DNA from: Struthio camelus
Taxonomy: Eukaryota; Chordata; Aves; Struthioniformes; Struthionidae
Assembly (NCBI RefSeq): GCF_040807025.1
Contig: NC_090951.1
Coordinates: forward strand, 4,836,001 to 4,900,000
Reading direction: 5' to 3'
Length of the DNA stretch: 64,000 nucleotides
A program made the translations under genes and the position numbers. The notes below the pieces were generated by a model, which was not told the origin of the DNA, did not search any database, and saw only the letters and a list, made by a program, of their open reading frames with translations. Positions 10,750 through 22,846 of the stretch are shown one piece after another (the first letter of the stretch is position 1; every line of letters begins with the position of its first letter).

Positions 10750-11349
10750 ACGTTTACAAGGCTTGCTAAAGGCATTTCAGAGGATGGTGGCAATGCAAGA
10801 CTTCTAAAACTGTCAGAGCATAAACAAAGCACGCTGGAGGGCTTAATTATTGTATACAAGTAGTGATATTTCACTTCAGTATGCGCAAAACTTGATTTTT
10901 GTAATCCATGGAAAGCAACTGTTAAATAGAGTACCAGATGTATCCTGTTAGCTTAACATAGTGTCTTAAGGTGGCTAATAAGACACTTCTTAGATAACCT
11001 GTCTTATGCCTGAAATTCTGAGGTCGGTTCTGCAATACTATGCAGTCTGTATAATTGGAATGTGTGTCTCAGGCAGGTATAGATCTTGCCTTGTTAAAGT
11101 ACCTATTCTTTGTGATACTCTGATAAAATATAGATTATTATGGGCTTTATTGTGCCCAGAAGCTAACTTTATTCTCTCAGCCTGAACCCCACAAATACAA
11201 TTTTTGATACGTTGTGCTTTCTACCCCCCTCAGGAGTGTGGAAATTTTGCTGATGCCTGATTTTATTGATCCTTCACTAACTGCACTGTTTCTGATGAAC
11301 ATGCTTCTCTAATTCGTCTCAGTAATTTTTTTTTATCTTTCCCCAACAG

Positions 11350-11620
11350 GTTGCCAATAACTTAAGATGAATGCTGGAACACTTTTTTTTTTTTTTTTTT
11401 TTTTGTCTTTTTCCCAAACAAGCCCTTGAAATTACAGAACAGCTTTTTGCAACTACAATGTGTAAAAGCATTTTTATATTGTTATGGAGCTTGCATTCCT
11501 GATGTATAGCTAGGGATAGGTTAGTTTATATTGAGTTGTGTAATGTTACTTCACTTTTTGAATTCTTGTTATGAGGATCAATTAGTTGTGTTATTAAAAT
11601 ACAGATCTTATGGATCTCAA
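11350..11620 (+). other. Likely HSBP1 exon 4 (3' UTR)
   Basis: The acceptor (TTATCTTTCCCCAACAG|) at 11349 pairs with the donor GTGAGA at 9633, one base after the HSBP1 stop. The exon would be wholly untranslated. It contains a run of 22 T (11383-11404) and an ATTAAA signal at 11593-11598. The donor position one base past the stop supports this reading. The exact 3' end is uncertain, as AATAAA also occurs at 11853-11858. Confidence 0.6.
11593..11598 (+). terminator. Likely HSBP1 poly(A) signal
   Basis: ATTAAA followed by T/G-rich sequence (TTTTTTTGTG near 11632-11641). AATAAA at 11853-11858 is an alternative distal signal. Confidence 0.5.
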
Positions 11621-13125
11621 CTACTGAGTGAATTTTTTTGTGAAGTCACTTTTTTCCTCTGTTTCTTATACTTTTTCTAGATGTTTCATTTTTGATAGCT
11701 AAAAAACTAGTGACTTCCATCAAGTGGAAATCTTAACTTCTCCTATGTAACTGTGTGGAGTGAAGCACAGGATTGAAACTTAGCATTAATCTTAGTTCTA
11801 AGCATCAGTCACTGAAGTAGTAGAGGGTTATATATTGTTTTCTAGTAACTGTAATAAAGTGACTTTGCAAAAGTAAGGTGCTGAACATCAAAATCATATC
11901 TCATACTCCTGGTATTACCCTACCTGTATATTTGTATAACACAGAACAGAAATATTGATTTAACATTAGAGACATCTATACACAGTTGAGCAAACACTGC
12001 CATTCTAATCTATTATATTTAGAAAGACAAGGAACTACTAACTATGACAAATCTTGCTATGGGACTTAATTTTTTTAATACTGTAAAACACTTTTGAAAA
12101 TGACAATATGTCTTTTAGCAGCATTGCATTTGAAGAATAATTGCCATTAAAATAGTGATATTCGACAAAATGGATGGGACTGAGGAAGTGTCTGTCCTGG
12201 TCTTTCAGTATAAATCATTCACTGTTTGTACAAAACAAAGTTTGCTAACGAAGCAATGATGTATTTATTGATTAAGAAAAATGGAGAGAATGCAGTTAGA
12301 ATTGTAAAGCCTTGTTAGTCTGTGAGTAACACATAGCTGGAACTCTGGAAAATACTTGGTTTAGAAAGGTACTTGCTTTTATAACTATACCCATGTGTAT
12401 AGACCTGAAGTTTAATGGATTACATTAGAGTATTTTGGAAATCAAAAATGTTTTCTTTAGAAGAGTCTTTACTATGTTGCTATTGTGAAGAAAAATGACC
12501 AATGTCTGAATAATACCGACAATCATTGCAGTGCTACTCCAGCCTGGATTATTAATTTAAGAAAGCACTAGTGGCAGCTAGCAGTTATACATGGACTACA
12601 CTTAAGACTATTATTTGCATGCCACTGCATTAGCACTGGTGTATTACAGAGGCAATATGACGGGTCATTTTTCAAAGGGGAAATTGTAATAAAAGCTCTT
12701 AATGAAAGGGCAATTTTGTGAACATAGGAAATGTATGAGTATACCTTGTAATACCACCCTTAGGCTCCTTGTAATGTCATTTAAAAAAATCTAATAAATG
12801 ATTACGTGGTGACATAAACAGTCAGGTTATATGTTTTAAAGCAAAACCTAGCGTATTTATGTCACTATATGTGAGAACTGTAGCTTAGTTACAAGTTATG
12901 GGAAGACTTTAGCATAGCCTTACCTATAGAATATAGTCTAGAATATGGGTATATTTTGTATAATAAAAGGGTAAGCACAATTCATGCCCTGTCAAATCTA
13001 GATTTTACCAAATAATTACAGATCATGGCACACGGGCCTTCTGACCAGCAACAATTAATCTGCTTTAAGTGTTAAGGCAGAAAGGGAGGCTGTTGTCCAT
13101 GGCAATCAGGCTTCGTTTGTTGCAG

Positions 13126-13240
13126 GAGCTGGAAGTTGCACAGTGGATGACACAAAGGCAAGAGGTGTATCTCATGGTGAAAGTAGCTGAACACTTCCTC
13201 CAGAAACAGAAGCAGTCTCTTTCTAAGATAGAAATCACAG
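13126..13240 (+). CDS. Gene P candidate exon 2
   Basis: Acceptor CGTTTGTTGCAG|, donor ACAG|GTAACA. Only one of three frames is open over 115 bases, entered in phase 0 as the 10471-10574 exon requires and left in phase 1. It reads ELEVAQWMTQRQEVYLMV then AEHFLQKQKQSLSKIEIT, again a long amphipathic helix rich in Gln, Lys and Glu. The predicted product so far is coiled-coil-like. No family recognised. Confidence 0.5.
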
Positions 13241-13687
13241 GTAACACCATGCAAGTCTTCAGTTAAACTTTTCATAGCTAGTAATTAATAGCAGTATCAT
13301 TTTCTGAATGCCTGACTTAAGGCAGGCCAGAAACAAGCTGAAGGTCACAAGAGCTGTTTTAATTGCACGAAGCTGTACACAGTGCTAAACGGAAAAGGTC
13401 TGGCCTAAGCATTTCAAGAAAAACATGAAAAATAAATTTGAAACTTCTGGCTTGACTCTTGGTATCTCAATTTCTATCTTTACAGCAGGAATACTACTTT
13501 CATTTCAGAGTGGTAGTGTTATAGTAAATCCATCTTTTGAAATGCTAAGGCCCACTGATAGTGATACAGAATTATGGAATCCTTAAGAGGATTTTTTCAT
13601 TTAATCTCTGCCCTAAAGACAATGCACAGTAAATAAGACGGCACATACACAGATAGCTCTTTAACAAATACCATCTGGTCCTCGCAG

Positions 13688-13815
13688 TGAATGAAACTGG
13701 TTATAGGCCAGAGACACCCACTACAAAACTACTACACCCACTTGATATGCACAAGAACCAGCTTCAAATCCCTCCTTTGCCTGAGCTGAACCTAAGTCTC
13801 TCAGATGCCTGGCAG
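13688..13815 (+). CDS. Gene P candidate exon 3
   Basis: Acceptor CATCTGGTCCTCGCAG|, donor CAG|GTACCA (weaker). The frame forced by the phase 1 exit of the previous exon is open for 42 codons: NETGYRPETPTTKLLHPL, DMHKNQLQIPPLPELNL, SLSDAWQ. It exits in phase 0. After two helical exons the protein turns Pro/Leu-rich. The phase agreement with both neighbours is the main support. Confidence 0.5.
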
Positions 13816-16800
13816 GTACCACAGCCTGCACCTTTCCCTGTCTTGAGACAGAGTTCATGAGAAATAATTATTATATTGCCTTGTAATTATTGCAATTTGT
13901 AATCAGCAGGAGAGACAGGGAACATCTGAGCAAAATCTTGCTATCTCAGCTCCTCTAGACGTATTATCTCGGTGCTCCCACTAAGGAACTGCTTGTTCCT
14001 TTCCCTAGAAGGGATGAGGCATGGGAAATCTATTTGCCCAAGATTACTGTGCAAACACATAAGAGTAGAGACTTAACTCTCCTGTCTTTGACATCCTGGG
14101 GAATTGCCAGTCATTCAGCGCTTGCTTCCTCCAAACTCAAAAGTTCAAGAAATACCTTATTTCATATTGTCAATATATTTGACATTGTGCCATCAAAAAA
14201 CATATTTTGATTCCTTATGGTTTTGCTGTGAAATAGCTGTAACTAAGGCTAGCTAGACTGTCTCTCCTCTTCCTAAAATTACACGCAAGTCTTCAGTTCT
14301 GGAGATATTATTTATATGAAGCTCTTTTCTTCAATCTTTTTTCCCCCAAGTTTATAATTCTCTAGTAGATAGTGCCTTCTAGTGGACACACTCTCACTAA
14401 TAGAAGAAGCACTACTCATCTGAGTTATTTGGTTGCCTTTAATATACAAGTTCAGATGCTAGGACTTTAATGAGCCACATGCTGCTCTGAAATGTGGTTA
14501 TTACACAAAGCCCTCAGGCTTTGTTTACAGTTAAGAAAATTAATGGTATATACAAATCCCTTCCCGAGCTTTAAGCCTTACTGTATTTTGAACAGACTTG
14601 ATACTTGCTAAGATTTTTTCCTGAATCTGATGCAGAGTTAATGAAATTAGGTCATTAAGAAAATAAAGCATGGAAATAAAAACTTAATGTCACTAGTCAA
14701 TGGGTTAAGAATGGTGAAATAGGCATTAAAAGAAGGGGTTCTTGCACGATTTTGCTAGAGACTTGCAACATTCCTATTTATAAAGCTCCTGTACTTAGAT
14801 ACATATGTAACAATTTCTTCAGTTTACAAAGGACATACACAACCCTGGGTGGAGAGGTTGAATTGTGTTAAAAACAGCAAATGAACAAAGTGACACAGTT
14901 AAGTGTTTCTCAAATCACAGGTTTAGGTGTTGGTATGACTATTCTGGCTGGAAGACCCATGAGCCATTTATACAAGACCCTGTATAAATACAGGAAGAGG
15001 CTCTGTATCAATATAGCAAAAGAATCCATCCTCTCATGGGCTAAATAGAGAAAACAGGCAAAGAGCTACCTGGAAAGTGGAAGCTAAAGAGATGAGACAA
15101 ATTACTGAGAGCCTCACAGCAGATCCATGGCTGAGCCAGACCTTAGATTCAAATTTTCCTTCAGTGACCTGTAAAACTGCTGCTCCTTAGACAGACAGCA
15201 CTTGCCTGTCTCCCAAAATAGGCAGGCAGGAAGGTGCCCTTGGAAAATAGAGATCAGATCCTTCAAGTTCCTTAAGAGTTCAGATCAGAAAAACACATGT
15301 GGTGTCATCTGAAAAAAGTCTTCTGCAAAAGTATCCTACATTTTGATGCAGCATAGCGTGCCGTTCATGTAGGTGGCAGTAGAGAAACGTTTGTCCAAAT
15401 GCTGTCTCAGAGGTACACAGGAGCATCACCAACGTAGGCTGGGCAGATCACTGCTAGACAGCGATGTGGCATCCCACCAGCTGACGTTTCCACTCTCTCT
15501 AGCTCAAAGCAATTCACCTGCAGGGCAAATTATTATCCATTGTTTATTTTCTGTATTACAGCACATCACAGCAGCTGGCTGAGCTCTCCAAACACCAGCC
15601 TCCCCTGAACCCAACTCCCAGCTTGGCCAACACCAAGCTGCTGGCTCTAGGGGTTAGCCCACCAGTTAGCTCCCCCATCACGAGGCTCCAAACACCGGGA
15701 CAGGTCCTTAGCAAGATTCCCCCCCGCCCCAAACATTTTCATTTTTGTCAATTCTCATTCCACCTCAGTCCAATACTTCCTTCAAGAATTTGAAGAATTT
15801 CCCACACAACTCTGATCTCACTTACTTTACTGCAGAATTGTTTATTTTATTTTTTTGAAGACCAAATCCCTGAGGCTTTAAGCCATATTAGAGAAGCCTT
15901 TGCATTGTAATCTGCACCACACTGAAAGAGATCACAGAATTCTGTTGTTCTCAACCCACCGGCAGAGGAACATCAAATTCTGTCAGAGCAACACAAGACG
16001 TGTTCCAGGAAGTTTTAAAAAATAAAATACATGCTAAGGCAGCAGGAGGCCAACTTTTATTCATTCACCAAGATCAGGTAGAGTTTGCATAATTTGGAAA
16101 GATTAGAGCAACTGATAACACAAAGGAAAGACACAAGAGGTCTAAGACATGAGGCCATCTGCTAGCGTCTAAGCATTTAAGACACCACCTGAGAAGACTG
16201 TGCGATGAGGTGATGATCACAATTAGAGCTCTGCTATGTGACATATCCCAGTGGTGAGACAGAAGTGTTCCTCAGCATCTCAAAAGGCTGCTCAACAGTA
16301 GAGCAGCAATTCACTTAGTTTGCCAACAACTATGGAAGAGGTGAAGTGGTGCATTGGAGAACAAGTGCTCAGTTCCATTAGACTATAAGAGGCTGAATTT
16401 CAGCCAAGTCCCCTCCTTCAAAACACATTCACTCTAAGAAGTGTTCTTCAGAGCTAGGAAGCAATTAAAAAAAAAAAAAAACCCACCAAGGAACACTGCA
16501 ATAGTTATGTATCCAAGGCACTAAAGTGCATATCTCATCGATCTTTGCAAACAGATGGATTTTGCAAGGATTATGTTTACTCATGAAGCACCAGAAAGAC
16601 TATCTTCAAGGCTTATCAGCACCAGCATCTTTTGTGGAGCAAAACAGAAATTCGTATACTTTCTCCTCCTAAAGCAGGGATTTTTTTTTTGTTAATATGA
16701 AAAGAACTTGTCACCAAAGGAAAAACCTGAGTCTGAGTGCTTACCTGCCTAAATTCATGCGGGAACACAAATAGGGGACCTCGGTCACAGTATCTTTTTA

Positions 16801-17635
16801 AAGCATACCTAGTTCCAGCAACTAAAGGAGTTTGATTAACATTTGTTAACAATGTGATGTTAGGAAGAAAAACTCAAACATGAAACCTAATGTGAACCTT
16901 CAGTGAAGCCAGCCCTCCTGCTACTAACACACGAAATACATTATAATCAGACCAAATCTGTTTAAAAAATTAATGGGACTGCAAATCTTAAAATTAATGA
17001 CACGCAGTGGACATTTATTAGAAGGGACAACACTGGGATCTCCAACAAGTCAGGCAAAAAAATTTAATCAGGTTCTTATCAGAGGGTTACAAATAGATGT
17101 GTCACTTCAATAAATTTGACAAGTGTATTATGCAACTGAGCGCCGGGTGCATCTTAAAGACAATTAACTACAGATCCTCTAACAGGTTTCACTGCCCTGA
17201 AAATTTTTTGCAGGTGCTTTTCTTCTCCCAAATTGTTAGTGCTGCCCTGCCATATGAAAGGGTGCAGAACCGTGCTCTTCATAAACCACCTCAACTCTCA
17301 CTGCTTTAAAGAAACATTTTATTAAAAAGTATATTCAGAACCAGAACACTCTCCATAGGCAAGAGCTCTTCAATTCTTTGAGCCCTGCAAGGTGGCAGCA
17401 GGGCAGCTTTGATAATCTGGTTTTAAATGTTCATAATTTTATTCCTATACAAGGTCTTCACACCTCACATTAACTTTGCTTTTCTTTAAGGTCAGAATCA
17501 CTTTTAAACTAAAAAAATCAAGAGAACACTTCAAGACTTCCATATATTAAATGTAGAGATTTGTAGCCTCAGTCCTGCCGTTCATATCAGTCAGGAAGCT
17601 TTGGCTCCTCTGCTTGACCATTATTTCCACTGCAG
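13816..17635. other. Intronic or noncoding stretch
   Basis: No convincing coding exon. Two short segments (about 13990-14060 and 15100-15150) resemble the antisense MIR core (TTGCCCAAGATTACTG and GGCTGAGCCAGAC types), too decayed to call firmly. Confidence 0.4.
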
Positions 17636-17701
17636 CAGCAACCCCGGCAGCATCGTACGGTGTGGCACCTCGGTCCCGGACGGGGAGTATTCCCGGACCA
17701 G
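17636..17701 (+). CDS. Gene P possible optional exon
   Basis: A strong acceptor (CCATTATTTCCACTGCAG|, doubled as CAGCAG) and a strong donor (CAG|GTAAGAG) bound 66 bases with about seven CpGs. The length is a multiple of three and the phase 0 frame (QQPRQHRTVWHLGPG) is open, so it could be included or skipped between the exons at 13688 and 20182. All three frames are open, so coding is not shown. Confidence 0.3.
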
Positions 17702-18782
17702 GTAAGAGACAGAGTGGAAACAGATCTACCCAAAAGCAAAGCACCTTGCTCAAGCCCGCTCAGCGGATAAGAGCCAAAATTAGGATTACTATCCCAAACA
17801 GCCCTATGCACTGACTCACTCTGCCTGGCGAAAGAGCATGAAGTGCTGAGCAGCTGCGTCGTGCCACCATGACCTTTTAATTGCTTCACAGGGATCCCAG
17901 AGATGCTCAAGGCCCTCCCCCCCACCACTCACAACCTCTCGGCATAATTTAGAGTTTGAGATGACTGAAGTTAGATTACTAGTGCCACTCATTAGCTAGA
18001 AATTTACTGAATTGAAACACTCGAAGGAAAGGTCCATCTCTTACATGATAAAGCTCTTGCTTAAATTCCACTTCAGCACTCCTAAATATTGTTTACTGTT
18101 GCCTGTTGCTTTAGCAGGATGACACCATCTGCCATTTGATTTTTTTTTTTGTGTATCTTTCCAGCATTTTAAGCAAGGATTTAGTCATAAATACTGAGAA
18201 TTAGCACTACACATTATGATTTTCTGCTCTTTGAATAGTCAGAAGCAAAAACAAAGCGCAAATTTAAAAGCTCAGTTCCCACACATTACTAAGCTTGCAA
18301 AATATGCTTCCAAAGCAACCTGCTCCCATCTCCCCGTTCACGGGAGCGGATCTGGATACCACTGAAGCAAACTCTCAGGTTTGCAATCGCTTCTACAACA
18401 GGTTGGGCCAGCTGGAGCTGCGCGTAAGGTTCTGCTTCTTGGAGATAACAATGGGATGAATGGGTGAAGGAGAGGAGCAAAATAAATCCAGAGTCACCTT
18501 TGCATCTTTATTTTGAGGCCCTTCACATCACAATAAGTCACAGTGCTGTTCCTTCTAAGGCTCAGAATAGCAGAAGTGTTGTGTTCTCTCAAATACTGAG
18601 AGATTTATATGTGCTTTGCATCCCTCCAGTGCTACACAAGGCAACAAACCGAATGGAAATTTATAATGTCCTTATACAGTTGTATCCTCCCTGTTCCACT
18701 GTGTCTTAGGAAATCCTGCTCCTCCCTCCAAAAGCACTGAACAAAATTGCTGTTCCAGACATCACACAGAACTAAAAACAAA

Positions 18783-18788
18783 TTTATT
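18783..18788 (-). terminator. Possible gene M poly(A) signal
   Basis: Minus-strand AATAAA followed by a T/GT-rich tract (TTTGTTTTTAGTTCTGTGTG), a good cleavage context. It would give gene M a 3' UTR of about 4 kb after the stop at 22754. Minus-strand AATAAA motifs also occur near 18508 and 17323. Confidence 0.4.
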
Positions 18789-20181
18789 GAACCTGAGGCA
18801 TATTTAAAAACCAGGAGGCTTTTCATGCCATAAGTTACTTTAAAACATCTTTGAAACAGCTCCACAGACTGCAAGTTAAACAATTAAAGTGCATAATCAC
18901 ATTTAAAAAGCAGCACCAAAAGTGTAAGTCATTTTGTCACAGAGGCTGCTCCAGCATGGTTTGATTATTTAACATTATGCTGTAAAACCAATTTATACCC
19001 TACACCCTTGATCTCTATTTCAATTTCAGGATGTTAATGCAGGCACCATCACTGTATTAACTGATAGGGCAGAACAAATACTTGAGGAAAAATCATGATT
19101 CAAATTTGAAAGCTCTCTGCTATGTTCAATACCCAAACAAATTTACCTCACTGCCTTTTGCTGTATTTTTACTCTACTAGAGCCCCATGTTTTACATCTG
19201 GAAAGAATGATTATTCCACACCCGTAACAGGCAAGGTAGGGGTGGAGCTGTGCAGAGAGTATATAGGTGCAGTCACTCCTGCAGTGAATGCTCAGATCAT
19301 CAGGCCTCAACTGAATCTCTTCAAAACAAACAGAGACAAACAGCCTGTCTTGCAGGGCAGGGAGAGCAATCACCATGCACCATGCTACAGAAGTCTCAGG
19401 ATGTGGATAGTTCAGTCTGAAGGTGTCTGAGGCTGTTTGCTCGGTTCCCTTCCCACTAGTTACTCACACCTCCAGTTTCTGCAGATTTTCCTCTGCTCTT
19501 TGCACTGACTTTGTCTTGCTGTGTACAACCCTTGAGTGAGAAGACATTAGGCGGTCTCGATCACTGAAGCAAGCCACATATTTTGGAGGCTCTAACGTTG
19601 TCCCAAGTTGCCTTCATCCCCCACCGAAGCAAACAACTCGCCAGATAAACAAGCAGGCAGAGCCACTGTTGCAAGACGCGTTATTTCGTCTTCTGAGCAG
19701 TGGCAAAGAAAAGAGTGAAATCTAAGTGCAAACTTATTTATGTGCATTTAGCCGGCAGGCTACCTTCCCCTGGTTATGGTTAACGCTTGATTAACTGCAT
19801 GCATACAGCCAATGAAGTCATTCATTACCTTTTGTTGTTCAAGACACTGTGTATAAACGCAGTCCACCGATGGAATATGTTTTCCCAAGCACCTCAAAAT
19901 GAGTACTTGCTAGCAGAAGGATATAACACATACATACAACCTACATGTTCTCCTGCTCTCTGCTGAAGGTGTGGGGGGGGCAACAGTTCACAACCCTCCC
20001 ACATTCCTGCAAGGAAGGAAGATTAATGCAAATAATTGCTTGAGAGGCACAGGGAGATGGGCAGCACAGAGGACCTATATGTCCATGTTTTTGAGACTAT
20101 TAGCATAGATGCAAGTTTTCTCCCCTTCAGATGGCCACGCAGATATGATCCAGTGCCAGCGCAGAGCAGTTGTCATTGCAG

Positions 20182-20301
20182 GTAGCCGAGTGCCTACCAC
20201 TGGAACCGAGAGTTTCACGGCTGCAGTCTGCCTCGGAGGAGCCAGAAGACCAGGACAGTGTTTCTAAACAGCACAGCAGAGACTGCAGCAACCTTTACTA
20301 A
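20182..20301 (+). CDS. Gene P candidate terminal exon
   Basis: Acceptor CAGTTGTCATTGCAG|. In phase 0, as delivered by the exon ending at 13815 (or by the optional exon), 39 codons run to TAA at 20299-20301: VAECLPLEPRVSRLQSA, SEEPEDQDSVSKQHSRD, CSNLY. The tail is acidic and serine-rich, as many C-termini are. The phase 1 frame is also open to a stop, which lowers confidence. With the exons upstream it would complete a protein of about 150-165 residues. Confidence 0.42.
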   Translation, partial: VAECLPLEPRVSRLQSASEEPEDQDSVSKQHSRDCSNLY

Positions 20302-22753
20302 GTCCACAAGAAGATTATCTAAAAAAGCCTGCTAAATAAGCTCCTACTAAAAGGAGCAAACAATTGGGAGGAAAGAGTTTTGCCTGGAAGTAAGCGAACA
20401 GCTATTTTCACTGCATACTCCCAATTCACTCTTGAGGATTTGCCTGGTGTTTGTGAGTAAATTGTCATTCTGAGGACAGGAAGCCTTCATGTTTGATATC
20501 CCTTTAGTCTTTTTCTTAACATTTGACAACTTGTCTCGGAGGAGGGAAATCTGTCCCTAATATCCTTTTAGAAAACAGGAGCATGCATCTCATTTTTGAT
20601 AGCAACGCCCATATACTGTGCAAAGTGGGTTTACTAAGCAAAGGGTTCTGCAAAAGTTCTGCAGTTTTCCTTGTACGAGATAGGAAGGGACAGTAAAGGA
20701 GAGTCGTCCTTCAAGTGCCCTTGCCTAAACAAAATGAACAGCTTGAGTGCCTGTCACTAGCAGGCAAAACACCTCTGCAGGAGGCACGCTGCTTGAAACC
20801 CAGAGAATTCTGCATGATTACAGCTAAGTAACTCCACAAAAAAAAAAAATCAAGCAGAAAGTTTTCCTGAGGGAATTTATCTCTGAAAAACTGTTTACGC
20901 TGAGGTTAGCATGTATTAACTGAGTCTGAGTAGAAAAACTGTTATTTGGAGATAAACAGAGAGTTGGAGCTCTCAGAGGGAGAAAGGGCTGAGAGAGCGC
21001 GTGCCTCCAGTGCAAGGACACAGATGATGTGCGCTTCACCTCGGGGTCCTGCAAAGAGCATCCAACTCCAGGGTGATGAGTGAACACTTACTCATAGCAT
21101 AAATACACAATTACTGGAAAGAAAATGTGCTTCTTTAAATATGGGGAAGGCTGTGTCACACAATTCAAGTCTACCTGAAGAAGTGTCCATCTGTTAAATA
21201 TGAAGTTGGAACTGCTGACCACAACTATGCCGTATCTTGGAAAAAAGCTTAAGTTCTTGGCCTCAGAACTGTAGAAAATAGAACCTGAAAGTACCTTGAG
21301 ATGTCAGTTAATCTCAGCCTGCTCAAAAGCATAGCCAATGCTATCAGGTCTGACAGGTTTAGTTTAACTGTTGCTCAGTGATAGGAGTTTCGGTGAGATT
21401 TTGTCATTCTGCAGCACTCCCACTCGACCATCCTCTCAGACCAGCCTCCAGGATGACGCTCAACCTGTAATTCTTTGGGCTTCAGATAACGCATGCAATG
21501 ATGCAAGCGCAGAAACAATAAGAACAAGTCAAGAACGTCAATGCTTTTATGATAAACACGGTGCCTGTGTACTTCTGTAGGAAGGGGTCCTACAGGCTAT
21601 GCTTCACCGTAAGCTAGATACAAGAACTATTGCACAAACATCACTAGAATTCTTTTCTTAACTAAGGAAGTTAGATCCATGCCTAGCAATCCTCTAGTCT
21701 TTACCCAGATAACTATTTCTATTTAAACATTAGCCAATCTTACTTGTTACAATAGAAGTTTGTTAAAACCTAATCCTGTAACAACATTAACTGACTAGTG
21801 TTTCAATGCTCTAGTACATAGAGCTGGATTGCCAATAGGGTGGCAAGTATCTCACTAACAGGAAGAAGAAATACTTCTGCAGGTACCATGACAGAAATCT
21901 TTTCCTGAGTAGACATCTTAAGACCAGTGCTACACTCCTATCCCAGGAGCTTATCATCAGTTTTAAGTGTGATTGCCTCATTCAGCCTTTAGCAAGATCA
22001 ATAACTGAGTGACAACCTCTGAATCTGCAGCTGTCACACTGGAGTTAGAGCCTCACAATGGCAGCAACCCCCTTCTTCCCCCCCGTTTTCAAAGAGCAGG
22101 AACAGGTTTACTGCCTTAAGGGGAGGAATGAAGAAACACTGAAGGCAGAGAGGAATAGGATAAATTGATACAGATACGAAACCATTTCCCATTTTTGTAG
22201 AAGGTACAAAGCCACACTGTCAGCCTGATTCAGTAGATGGCACTCTACCCTCTCTAATGAGGTAACGCTTCAGCAGTGTTAAGGGAAGGATCCGGCTCTG
22301 AATGCGAAGTACAGCTGAGATCCTCACTCCTTGTAGTCATCAGATGCTCAGATACCATGGCAGTAAAGGCTGCTGATAGACCTTAACAGATGGCAGGATA
22401 CAGGGTGCATTTCAACTCCAGAGCTGATAGCCCAGTGGCCCAGCGGCATATTGGGTGTCAACAATCTGCCTCCCAAAACTCCTGTGGGGTTGAAACTGGG
22501 CATAATGACACTCACTCACTTCCTCTCCTAAACATCTCGGTCATTTTGCCATTGCTTCCCAACCCAGCAACGAATTACATTTCAGCCTGCACTGGATAAA
22601 TTGTGGATGTATAAATAAAGCACTCCGGTAATCCCCAGGGAATGGCAAGACACTGCAGACAGAAAAGATATTTTGCTTAGGCTTATGAGACATACTCTGC
22701 AAGCTACATGATTAGTTGTTCAGGATTGCTATTAGATAAACAAACGAAGATAC
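20302..22753. other. Convergent 3' region of genes P and M
   Basis: No coding sequence recognised. On the + strand the first clear AATAAA after the gene P stop is at 22614-22619, only about 135 bases before the gene M stop codon. On the minus strand this region would be the gene M 3' UTR. Transcripts would therefore overlap tail to tail. Confidence 0.35.
22614..22619 (+). terminator. Possible gene P poly(A) signal
   Basis: AATAAA in ATAAATAAAGCA. No strong GT-rich element follows, so weak. Confidence 0.3.
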
Positions 22754-22846
22754 TCATCTCTCCAGTTTTTTCTCAATCTCCTTCATGGCCCGTTTGCCTT
22801 TCTTCAGCTCTTTCTTTAGCAAAGAAAGTTGTTTTCTGACCTCAGC
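22754..22846 (-). CDS. Gene M last coding exon (coiled coil)
   Basis: Minus strand. A good acceptor (CAATATTTCTCTTTCAG|) at 22847 is followed in phase 0 by 30 codons and TGA at 22754-22756. The other two frames are closed. The peptide AEVRKQLSLLKKELKK, then GKRAMKEIEKKLER, has heptad-spaced leucines and is very rich in Lys/Glu, which is not what random sequence gives. It is the C-terminal coiled coil of an unrecognised protein. The exon fits the phase 0 exit of the exon at 24299-24400. Confidence 0.65.
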   Translation of the reverse strand, partial: AEVRKQLSLLKKELKKGKRAMKEIEKKLER

